A stretch of 10,109 nt of DNA from Planctomycetota bacterium (GTDB lineage Bacteria > Planctomycetota > UBA1135), in NCBI GenBank assembly GCA_014382465.1, contig JACNJP010000402.1, forward strand, positions 1 to 10,109, in the 5' to 3' direction. A model generated the notes under the pieces. That model saw nothing but the letters and a program-made list of their open reading frames with translations, was not told where the DNA came from and searched no databases. Shown piece after piece: positions 1 to 5,858 of the stretch. The stretch's first letter is position 1. The number at the start of each line of letters is the position of its first letter. Both the position numbers and the translations under genes were made by a program.

Positions 1-363
1 CCCGGCCCGACCGGGCGGGGGGGCGTGGCCGGCGAAGCGGGCGCCGAGGCGGACGTTCTCGGCCGCGCTGAATCCCTCCAGCAGATGGAAGGATTGGAAC
101 AGGTAGCCGCAGTTGGCGGCGCGGAAGCGGTCCCGCGCCGGCTCGGCCAGGGTGACGATGTCGACGCCGTCGACCCACACCTGGCCGTGATCGGGCAGGA
201 CGAGGCCGCTCAGCAGGTTGAGCAGGGTGGTCTTGCCCGAGCCGCTGGCGCCGACCAGGGCCACGCGCTCGCCGGCGGCCACCGACCACTCGCCGACCTC
301 CAGCACGGTGCCGGAGCCGGCGCTGCCGCCGTAGCTCTTGCGGACATGATGGAGTCGGATCAT
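1..363 (-). CDS. ABC transporter ATP-binding subunit, MacB/LolD-like (N-terminal part, cut by window edge)
   Basis: Reading the minus strand from the ATG at 363-361 gives 121 codons open to the window edge, beginning MIRLHHVRKSYGG. Seen: a Walker A motif GASGSGKT at residues 38-45 and a Q-loop region with LFQSFHLLEGFSAAENV, Q at residue 90. The VDGVDI and FQSFHLL style of these motifs is typical of the MacB/LolD/FtsE branch, which powers lipoprotein release or MacB-type export with a separate permease. The LSGGQ signature, Walker B and switch histidine lie outside the window, so activity cannot be judged. The gene is divergent from the beta-oxidation gene at 446, with 82 bases between the starts. 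There is no convincing Shine-Dalgarno site before the ATG. The exact substrate is unknown; the permease should lie beyond the left edge. Confidence 0.9.
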   Translation of the reverse strand, partial: MIRLHHVRKSYGGSAGSGTVLEVGEWSVAAGERVALVGASGSGKTTLLNLLSGLVLPDHGQVWVDGVDIVTLAEPARDRFRAANCGYLFQSFHLLEGFSAAENVRLGARFAGHAPPPGRAG

Positions 364-401
364 CGCGGCGCGCCCCGCCCGGCGAGGCGGCGGAGGGCCG
401 C

Positions 402-408
402 TAGAATA
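402..408. promoter_or_regulatory. Candidate bidirectional -10 element (TAGAATA / TATTCTA)
   Basis: The 82-base gap between two divergent starts contains TAGAAT on the plus strand (402-407) and TATTCT on the minus strand (403-408). Both are good -10 hexamers. They would place plus-strand transcription near 414, about 31 bases before the ATG at 446, and minus-strand transcription near 396, about 33 bases before the ATG at 363. No -35 matching TTGACA is visible in either direction. Sharing one AT-rich -10 between divergent promoters is known in bacteria; use of this site is an inference. Confidence 0.4.
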
Positions 409-445
409 CGGCGTCCGCCGCTGTGCATCCGGAGAAGGAAATTCC

Positions 446-2491
446 ATGAGCGCCTACCAGATCGAAAAATTCGCCGTCATCGGAGCCGGCAACATGGGCT
501 CCGGCATCGCCCAGAAGATCGCCGCCGAGGGCCACCCGGTGGTCCTGGTCGACCTCGACGACGCCAAGGTCGAGCGCGGCCTCGGGATCATCCGCGACAC
601 CCTCCAGAAGGGCGTCGAGCGCGGCATCTTCAAGCCGGCGAAGGTCGAGAAGATCCTCGGCAAGCTGCGTGGCACCAGCGACTGGACCGAGCTGGCGGAC
701 GTCGACCTGGTGGTCGAGGCGGTGTTCGAAGACCTCGAGGTCAAGCGCAGCGTCTTCAAGCGCCTCGGCGAGGTCTGCAAGCCGACCGCGATCCTCGGCA
801 CGAACACCTCCTCCTTCTACGTCAAGGACGTCGCCGCGGTCACGCCCAACCCCGAGCGCGTGGTCGGCCTGCACTACTTCTACCACCCGGCGATGAACCG
901 GCTGGTCGAGGTCATCAGCCACGCCGGCACCGACCCGGCCGCCTTCCAGGCCGCCTGGGCTGCGCAGGAGGCCATCGGCAAGACGCCGATCCGCAGCGCC
1001 GACGCCCCCGGCTTCGTCGTCAACCGCTACTTCGTGCCGTGGATCAACGAGTCGGTGCGGCTGCTCGACGAGGGCGTGGCCGACATCGCCACCATCGAGT
1101 GGGCGGCGAAGAAGGCCTTCGGGGTGGGCATGGGCCCCTTCGAGCTGATGAACGTCACCGGCGTGCCGATCTCGATGCACGCCGCCAACACCCTCGGCCA
1201 CGAGCTGCACGGCTTCTACGCCCCGGCCAGGGGCCTGTGCGCGCAGGTGGAGAGGGGCGGCGACTGGGACTTCTCCGGCGAGCCGGACGAGTCCAGGTAC
1301 GACGACGTGGCCGACCGCCTGCTCGGCGTGGTCTTCTACGTCGCCTGCCAGCTCGTCGAGGAAGGGGTCGGCACCGTCGAGGACACCGACATCGGCGCCC
1401 TGGTGGGGCTGCGGTGGCCGCGCGGGCCCTTCCACCTGCTGAACAGGGTCGGCGTCGAGCGCGCCCAGCTCCTGGCCGAGGCCGCGGTCTCGCCGCACGG
1501 CCTCGAGCTGCCGACCCTGCTCAAGGACGCCAACCCGGCCGGGATCCCGGTCCAGCTCGTCTCGGTGGAGAAGCGCGGCGAGCACAGCCACCTGCTGCTC
1601 AACCGGCCGGCGGCGCTGAACGCGCTCAACCAGAAGGCCGGCATGCAGTTCATCAGCGCCATGCACCTGGCGCGTGAGCACGACACCGGCGGCATCATCA
1701 TCAGCTCGACCGGCAAGGCCTTCGTCGCCGGCGCCGACGTCAAGTTCTTCGTCGACAACCTGAAGCGCGACACCTTCGGCCCGATCTACGACTTCGCCGC
1801 GGCCGGCCAGCAGATCTACCGGCTGCTCAACGGCGGCCACAAGCCGGTGGTGGCGCGGGTGCAGGGCCTGGCGCTCGGCGGCGGCGCCGAGCTGGCGCTG
1901 GCCTGCGACTGGGTCATCGCCAGCCCCAAGGCGGCCTTCGGCTTCCCCGAGACCGGCATCGGCATCTACCCCGGCCTCGGCGGCACCCAGCGGCTGGCGC
2001 GCCGGGTCGGCCTGCCGCTGGCCAAGTGGCTGGTCTACACCGGCGAGATGGTGGACGCCCGCACCGCCACGGCCATCGGCCTGTGCGACGACGCCGTCTC
2101 CTTCGCCGAGCTCGACGCCCGCTGCGAGGCCGCCATCGCCCAGGGCGTGGTCCGCGGCCGCACCGCGCCGGCCACCGCCCCGTCGGCCGACTGGCAGCCC
2201 TTGTGGGACTTCTTCTCGGCCCACACGGTCGACCAGATCCTGTCCGGCGCCGCCGACACCCAGGGCGACCCGCGGCTCGAGCGGGCGGCCAAGAAGATGG
2301 GCCAGAAGTCGGCGCACGCGCTGCTCCAGGTCGAGAAGGTCTTCGCCGAGGGCGAGCAGCTCGAGCTGAGCGCCGCCCTCGACTTCGAGCTGGAGGGCCT
2401 GAAGGAGGTCTTCCTGCACCCCGACGCCCTCGAGGGCATGTCGGCGCTGCTGGAGAACCGGCGGCCGGCATTCGGCAAGGCCACGGTCTGA
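446..2491 (+). CDS. Bifunctional 3-hydroxyacyl-CoA dehydrogenase / enoyl-CoA hydratase (HAD-ECH order)
   Basis: The 681-residue protein fuses two fatty-acid beta-oxidation activities: hydration of 2-enoyl-CoA and NAD-dependent oxidation of 3-hydroxyacyl-CoA, both cytosolic. Residues 1-310 are the dehydrogenase. They show the NAD-binding GAGNMG at 13-18, catalytic H143 and E155 spaced 12 apart as in human HAD, and N193 in PGFVVNR, followed by the MGPFEL signature. Residues about 370-681 are a crotonase fold, with the oxyanion-hole region GKAFVAGADVKFF and both catalytic glutamates, E482 (GGGAEL) and E502 (FPETGIG), 20 apart as in rat hydratase. The dehydrogenase comes first, unlike E. coli FadB/FadJ; this order occurs in Bacillus FadN and in archaeal crotonyl-CoA hydratase/3-hydroxybutyryl-CoA dehydrogenases. 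It is shorter than FadB (about 730). The start is supported by GGAGAAGG at 431-438. No thiolase gene is adjacent in the window. Chain-length preference cannot be read from sequence. Confidence 0.95.
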   Translation: MSAYQIEKFAVIGAGNMGSGIAQKIAAEGHPVVLVDLDDAKVERGLGIIRDTLQKGVERGIFKPAKVEKILGKLRGTSDWTELADVDLVVEAVFEDLEVKRSVFKRLGEVCKPTAILGTNTSSFYVKDVAAVTPNPERVVGLHYFYHPAMNRLVEVISHAGTDPAAFQAAWAAQEAIGKTPIRSADAPGFVVNRYFVPWINESVRLLDEGVADIATIEWAAKKAFGVGMGPFELMNVTGVPISMHAANTLGHELHGFYAPARGLCAQVERGGDWDFSGEPDESRYDDVADRLLGVVFYVACQLVEEGVGTVEDTDIGALVGLRWPRGPFHLLNRVGVERAQLLAEAAVSPHGLELPTLLKDANPAGIPVQLVSVEKRGEHSHLLLNRPAALNALNQKAGMQFISAMHLAREHDTGGIIISSTGKAFVAGADVKFFVDNLKRDTFGPIYDFAAAGQQIYRLLNGGHKPVVARVQGLALGGGAELALACDWVIASPKAAFGFPETGIGIYPGLGGTQRLARRVGLPLAKWLVYTGEMVDARTATAIGLCDDAVSFAELDARCEAAIAQGVVRGRTAPATAPSADWQPLWDFFSAHTVDQILSGAADTQGDPRLERAAKKMGQKSAHALLQVEKVFAEGEQLELSAALDFELEGLKEVFLHPDALEGMSALLENRRPAFGKATV

Positions 2492-2500
2492 TTCCTCTAC

Positions 2501-2522
2501 GCCGAGCCGCGAAGGCTCCGGC
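2501..2522 (+). terminator. Possible transcription terminator hairpin after the beta-oxidation gene
   Basis: Ten bases after the TGA at 2489-2491, GCCGAGCC (2501-2508) can pair with GGCT-C-CGGC (2514-2522), giving eight pairs with one bulged base and a five-base loop. A weak T-rich stretch (TTTGTCTT, 2531-2538) follows eight bases later rather than directly. The stem is GC-rich, but in DNA of this composition chance hairpins are common, so this is only a candidate. Confidence 0.3.
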
Positions 2523-2571
2523 GCCGGCGGTTTGTCTTGCGGCCGGTTCTGCCGGGGACCGGATGGGGCCG

Positions 2572-2577
2572 TAGGAT
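2572..2577 (+). promoter_or_regulatory. Candidate -10 element TAGGAT before the lectin-like gene
   Basis: TAGGAT ends 29 bases before the ATG at 2607 and stands out in GC-rich surroundings. It would start transcription near 2584 and leave a leader of about 22 bases with no Shine-Dalgarno-like purine run. No recognisable -35 lies 16-18 bases upstream. The same TAGxxT form precedes the genes at 446 and 4780. Confidence 0.3.
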
Positions 2578-2606
2578 TGGAAAGTCCCCCGCCTTGTTCC
2601 CACCCC

Positions 2607-3866
2607 ATGAAGACACTCCCCTGGCTCCTTCCCCTCCTGCTCGCCGGCCCGCTCTCGGCCCAGCAGACCTTCCTGACCGAGGACTTCTCCGCCGGCCTCG
2701 TGCCGCCGGCCGGATGGACCGAGGGCAACAACGGCAACAGCTTCGGCTGGGAGCTCGACGGCGACCGCTATCTGGCGCCGGGCCACGCCTTCCATGACGA
2801 CTACACCGGCCCCAATGACAACTTCCTGATGACGCCGCAGATGGACCTGACCACCGCGGCGCAGGCCTTCGCCTACTGCGACCAGGGGGTCTACTACTAT
2901 TCCTGGCGCGACCACCACTACGTCGACGTCTCGCTCGACAACGGCGTCACCTTCATCAACGTCGCCGATGACCTCGCGGGCGACGGCGTGTCGGTGCTCA
3001 ACACCGACATCAGCGCCTACGCCGGCGTCAACGGCGTCAACGTCGCCTGGCACTACACCGGCGACTTCGCTTCGGAGTGGGGCATCGACAACGTCGTCGT
3101 CGACGACGCCGGACCGCCGCCGCCCGCCATCCTCTTCACCGCCGTCAACCCGGCCAACGGCCACACCTACCACCTGCTCGAGCAGGGCGACTGGGTGAGC
3201 TCGGAGGCGGCCGCGGTGATCCTCGGCGGCAACCTCGCGACGATCGACGACCAGCCCGAGAACGACTGGGTGTTCAACACCTTCGGCAACTTCAACGGCT
3301 TGGCGCGGGACCTGTGGATCGGCTACACCGACGAGGCCGTCGAGGGCGTCTTCGTGTGGACCAGCGGCGCGACCTCCGCCTACACCAACTGGGCGGCTGG
3401 GCAGCCGGACAACAACGGCGGCATCGAGAACTGGGTCCACATGTACGGCTTCGGCAGCATCTACGGGCCGGGCGAGTGGAACGACATGTTCAACGCCGCG
3501 GCCGCGAGCTGGAGCCCGGGCTTCTTCGGCGTGGTCGAGATCCCGACGCCCGCGGGACCGCAGATCACCATCAGCAACCTCGTCGGCGGAGCGGTCGCGG
3601 TCCTCGACGGCGGCTACTTCAGCGCCAACGGCGCGGTCAGGATCGGCTACTCGCTCGCCGGCGGCGGCCCGGTCGGGACGCCCTACGGCGTGCTCGAGCT
3701 GAGCCCGCCGATCCGCGAGGCGCCGCGGCTGTTCGCCGACCCGTCCGGCAACATCATCATGTCGGCGCCGATCCCGGCGGCGCTCTCGGGCCGGCCGATC
3801 TGGATCCAGGCCTTCGACGTCGTCGGCCTCGCCTTGAGCAACGGCCTCGCGGAGGTCGTCGGCTAG
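2607..3866 (+). CDS. Exported protein: choice-of-anchor-J-like domain plus C-type-lectin-like domain
   Basis: The 419-residue protein begins with a signal peptide (MKTLPWLLPLLLAGPLSA, cleavage near residue 18), so it is exported and probably cell-surface or extracellular. Residues about 20-168 look like a choice-of-anchor-J/cleaved-adhesin beta-sandwich: EDFSAGLVPPAGW at the start, the middle LMTPQMDL and the ending WGIDNVVVDD. Residues about 178-312 are a C-type lectin fold with GGNLATIDD, a QPD tripeptide at 266-268 and WND at 291-293. These correspond to the calcium and sugar-binding positions of CTLDs; QPD is the galactose-type signature in animal lectins. The mature protein has only one cysteine (C91), so the usual CTLD disulfides are missing, as often in bacteria. 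Residues 315-419 are a beta-rich C-terminal domain. The ATG at 2607 is preferred over an upstream in-frame ATG at 2532 because it places the signal peptide at the N-terminus. Ligand unknown. Confidence 0.87.
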   Translation: MKTLPWLLPLLLAGPLSAQQTFLTEDFSAGLVPPAGWTEGNNGNSFGWELDGDRYLAPGHAFHDDYTGPNDNFLMTPQMDLTTAAQAFAYCDQGVYYYSWRDHHYVDVSLDNGVTFINVADDLAGDGVSVLNTDISAYAGVNGVNVAWHYTGDFASEWGIDNVVVDDAGPPPPAILFTAVNPANGHTYHLLEQGDWVSSEAAAVILGGNLATIDDQPENDWVFNTFGNFNGLARDLWIGYTDEAVEGVFVWTSGATSAYTNWAAGQPDNNGGIENWVHMYGFGSIYGPGEWNDMFNAAAASWSPGFFGVVEIPTPAGPQITISNLVGGAVAVLDGGYFSANGAVRIGYSLAGGGPVGTPYGVLELSPPIREAPRLFADPSGNIIMSAPIPAALSGRPIWIQAFDVVGLALSNGLAEVVG

Positions 3867-4780
3867 CGCGGCGCCGCGTCGCAGATGCCGCGGAAGCGGC
3901 AGTACTGGCAGGCGTCCGGGGCACCGGTCGCCTGCCAGTTCTCCATCTGGACCGGATCGACGTCGGGGTCGTAGTGGACCTCCATCATCTCGCGCACGCT
4001 CTCCGACACGAGGTCCTGCGCCTGGCTCAGCGCCTCGATCGAGACCGGGACCGGCTGGACCTCGCCGGTGCCGATGTAGGCGGCGTAGAGGTGGATCTGC
4101 TCCGGATCGGCGCCCCACTTCTCACAGGCGTAGAGGGCGTAGGTGAGGAGCTGGAACCGGTCCTCCTGGCGCGGCTTGCCGGTCTTCCAGTCCCAGATGT
4201 GGACCGCTTCGCCTTCCTGGTAGCCGAAGTCGGGGACGGCGTAGATCTTGGTGCCGAGGAAGGGGTAGGTGTCGAGCGATTCGAGCGAGCGCCAGCCGTC
4301 GGGGTGGGCGGCGCGCACCGCCTCGAGCTGCGGCATCTCGCAGAAGTTCTTGGCGCAGCGTTCGAGGTGGGCGCGCACCGCCTCGAGCCTCTCGGGGGGC
4401 AATTCGCGGCCGTAGTGGTGCTCCTCGAGGTGGGTGCTCTTGTTGGGGCGGGCCTTCCAGCCGCCGCTGCTCGACTGCCGCCAACCCTCGCGGAACAGCT
4501 CCCGGGCCTCCTCGTAGAGCTCCTGGGCGCTCATGCTGCTGCCGGCGCGGCGGAGCTGGAACCAGTGCTCGACGGCCCGGTGCATGCAGTCGCCGGCGTA
4601 GGCGGGCAGCGAGCTCAGGGTCTTGTGGACCATGATCTCGAACTTCTGGCCGCGGGGTTCCTCCTTCCACCAGCCCCAGGAGGCGTATCGGCTGTACCAG
4701 TACTCGCGCTTGCAGCGCAGGAACTCCTTGGCCCGGCTGGCGGACCAGGAGAGCTCGCAGCGGATTTCCTTGAGAGCCAT
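3863..4780 (-). CDS. PD-(D/E)XK nuclease, RecB/AddB/Cas4-like, with probable 4Fe-4S cluster
   Basis: The 305-residue protein matches the RecB-type PD-(D/E)XK exonuclease fold. It starts with the family-typical SWSASRAKEFLRCKREYWY. The active-site set is complete: H67 (MHRAVEH), D184 (VPDFGY), D197 and K199 (IWDWKTGKP), then Q210 and Y214 (FQLLTYALYA). Four cysteines, C23 plus C291, C294 and C300 (CX2CX5C), have the spacing of the Fe-S clamp in AddB, Cas4 and Dna2 nucleases. No helicase domain is present, so it would act alone or with a partner on DNA ends. Its stop codon overlaps that of the convergent lectin-like gene. It lies 56 bases downstream of the WYL regulator on the same strand, but has its own candidate leaderless promoter. 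GC-rich third positions resemble the core genes, so it may be a housekeeping nuclease rather than part of the neighbouring module. It is not a proven Cas4: no CRISPR array or other cas gene is visible. Confidence 0.88.
   Translation of the reverse strand: MALKEIRCELSWSASRAKEFLRCKREYWYSRYASWGWWKEEPRGQKFEIMVHKTLSSLPAYAGDCMHRAVEHWFQLRRAGSSMSAQELYEEARELFREGWRQSSSGGWKARPNKSTHLEEHHYGRELPPERLEAVRAHLERCAKNFCEMPQLEAVRAAHPDGWRSLESLDTYPFLGTKIYAVPDFGYQEGEAVHIWDWKTGKPRQEDRFQLLTYALYACEKWGADPEQIHLYAAYIGTGEVQPVPVSIEALSQAQDLVSESVREMMEVHYDPDVDPVQMENWQATGAPDACQYCRFRGICDAAPR
4310..4388. repeat. 19-bp direct repeat pair inside the Fe-S nuclease gene
   Basis: GGCGCGCACCGCCTCGAGC occurs at 4310-4328 and again at 4370-4388, exactly 60 bases (20 codons) apart. 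Both copies encode LEAVRA in the nuclease (residues 132-137 and 152-157), within a helical linker between motif I and the catalytic core. The intervening sequence is not repeated, so this may be a remnant of a short in-frame duplication or coincidence in biased codons. Confidence 0.6.
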
Positions 4781-4786
4781 CCGGGG

Positions 4787-4792
4787 AGTCTA
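4787..4792 (-). promoter_or_regulatory. Candidate leaderless promoter -10 (TAGACT) for the Fe-S nuclease
   Basis: On the minus strand TAGACT is followed by six bases (CCCCGG) and then the ATG at 4780. A -10 at this distance would start transcription at or within a base of the A of the ATG, that is, a leaderless message. This fits the lack of a Shine-Dalgarno site. It lies in the 56-base gap downstream of the WYL gene, so the nuclease could be transcribed separately. Confidence 0.35.
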
Positions 4793-4836
4793 GCGGGAGG
4801 GCGGGGGGATTTCGAAGGCCGACGGGCGGCGCGGGC

Positions 4837-5808
4837 TCATCGGAGCGCTTCCTTCATGGCCGTGACCGCCTCGAGAACCTGGTGCTTCAGCCAGGCCGGC
4901 GCGAGGATGCGGCCGCTCGGCCCCCACCGCAGCACCCAGGCCATGGCCTCCTTGTCGCCGTCGATCGGAAGGGTCAGCGTCAACCCGCCGTCGCGGTGCT
5001 CGCACAGCTCCTGCTCAGGGTGCCAGACTCGCTCCCGCACCCATTCGGCAGCCTCGGGCGTGAAGCGCACCTTCACGCGGATGGGGCCAATGCTGTTGCG
5101 GAAGCGCGAGAAGAGCGGGCGCTCCTCGGCGCTGCGGCCCTCTTCGCGTGGAGTGAAGGTGGCCGGGGTCGGGCGGGCCTTGAGCACCCGCGACAGCGCG
5201 TAGGTCCGCAGCGTGTGGCCGCCGGCGCGACGTGCGCGCAGGTACCAGTCGCCACGATTGCAAGAAAGGTGGACCGGTTCGACGTCGATCCAGACCGCGT
5301 CGCGGTGACCGGCCGCGCGGTAGTGGATCGAGACAACGCGGAACCAGCGCGCTCCGCGCACCAGCTCTGCCCACACGTCCTCGCGGGTCGGGCGGGTCGG
5401 CCAGCCGTGGAACCGAATCCAGTCCTTGCTCAGCGCCGGGTCCAGGTCGCAGGGCGGATCGAGCACGTCCTTCAGCTTCCGGAACAGCCGAGCGAGGCTC
5501 GCGGCGATGGGTGTGCCGTCGAACTGCGCCGCCATGCCAGCGCCCACCACGAGGTGGAACAGCTCGGCTTCGGACAGCTCGATCCCCATCAGCCGGTGGC
5601 CTTCGCCGACCAGCCGCAGTGAATGCAGGCCCGGGTCATATTCAACCCGCGCCCCGAAGTCGTCGCGCAGAGCGTCGAGGTCGCGCTGGATAGTGCGGAC
5701 GCTGACCCCATTCTCCTTGGCGAGGGAGGCTGCGGTCACCCTGCCGCCACCACGCAAGGCCTTCAGGAGGCGGTTCCAACGTGCGAGCTGGCGTCGGTTT
5801 GCAGCCAT
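4837..5808 (-). CDS. HTH-WYL domain transcriptional regulator (YafY type)
   Basis: The 323-residue protein has three parts. An N-terminal winged helix (residues about 8-65) contains the recognition segment NGVSVRTIQRDLDAL, typical of DeoR/HTH_11 regulators. A WYL domain (about 150-215) carries the literal WYL triad at 188-190 (GDWYLRARR) and the conserved RTYALSRV strand. A WCX-like C-terminal region (about 240-322) follows. WYL proteins sense ligands, often nucleotides or nucleic acid, and many (BrxR, CapW) repress adjacent phage-defence genes. This gene is divergent from the AAA+/nuclease operon, with a perfect inverted repeat between them, which suggests it controls that operon and itself. 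The start ATG at 5808-5806 gives a full HTH at the expected position. No clear Shine-Dalgarno site precedes it. Role as repressor rather than activator is inferred. Confidence 0.92.
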   Translation of the reverse strand: MAANRRQLARWNRLLKALRGGGRVTAASLAKENGVSVRTIQRDLDALRDDFGARVEYDPGLHSLRLVGEGHRLMGIELSEAELFHLVVGAGMAAQFDGTPIAASLARLFRKLKDVLDPPCDLDPALSKDWIRFHGWPTRPTREDVWAELVRGARWFRVVSIHYRAAGHRDAVWIDVEPVHLSCNRGDWYLRARRAGGHTLRTYALSRVLKARPTPATFTPREEGRSAEERPLFSRFRNSIGPIRVKVRFTPEAAEWVRERVWHPEQELCEHRDGGLTLTLPIDGDKEAMAWVLRWGPSGRILAPAWLKHQVLEAVTAMKEALR

Positions 5809-5816
5809 TTTTGATG

Positions 5817-5839
5817 GGTATGACGCTTGATGTCATACC
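5817..5839. promoter_or_regulatory. Perfect inverted repeat, probable operator of the WYL regulator
   Basis: GGTATGAC (5817-5824) and GTCATACC (5832-5839) are exact reverse complements separated by seven bases. The site lies 9 bases upstream of the WYL start codon and 20 bases upstream of the ATPase start at 5859, so a bound dimer would block both promoters. It is AT-richer than its surroundings. A 23-bp palindrome with 8-bp arms is the right size for a winged-helix dimer. The placement and symmetry are seen; binding by the WYL protein is inferred. Confidence 0.7.
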
Positions 5840-5858
5840 AGAAGGGGAAGCTGCTTGC

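Noticed and set aside
25..1677. 550-residue plus-strand open frame
   Set aside because: It runs antisense to the ABC ATPase and out of frame with the beta-oxidation enzyme. Its translation is Arg/Pro/Gly-rich with no family motif, the usual shadow in GC-rich DNA.
401..2737. 778-residue minus-strand open frame opposite the beta-oxidation gene
   Set aside because: It is long only because stops are rare in this composition. The plus-strand frame has two complete catalytic domains.
1914..4118. 734-residue minus-strand open frame across the lectin-like and nuclease genes
   Set aside because: It overlaps two well supported genes, and its translation is low-complexity Arg/Gly/Val/Asp without a motif.
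4310..4388. 19-bp direct repeat as a mobile-element target duplication
   Set aside because: Both copies are in frame in one intact gene, with 41 bases of unrelated coding sequence between and no element inserted. Coincidence or a codon-level duplication is more likely.
3863..4780. Reading the Fe-S nuclease as Cas4 of a CRISPR locus
   Set aside because: No CRISPR repeats and no cas1, cas2 or effector gene are visible in the window. The fold is shared with many RecB/AddB-type proteins.
3077..5203. 708-residue plus-strand open frame
   Set aside because: It crosses the lectin-like, nuclease and WYL genes in wrong frames and has no recognisable domain.
5781..5858. Longer N-terminus for the AAA+ ATPase (GTG 5781, ATG 5814 or ATG 5820)
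   Set aside because: These starts lie within the WYL gene or the inverted repeat and lack a ribosome-binding site. ATG 5859 has a purine-rich site upstream.
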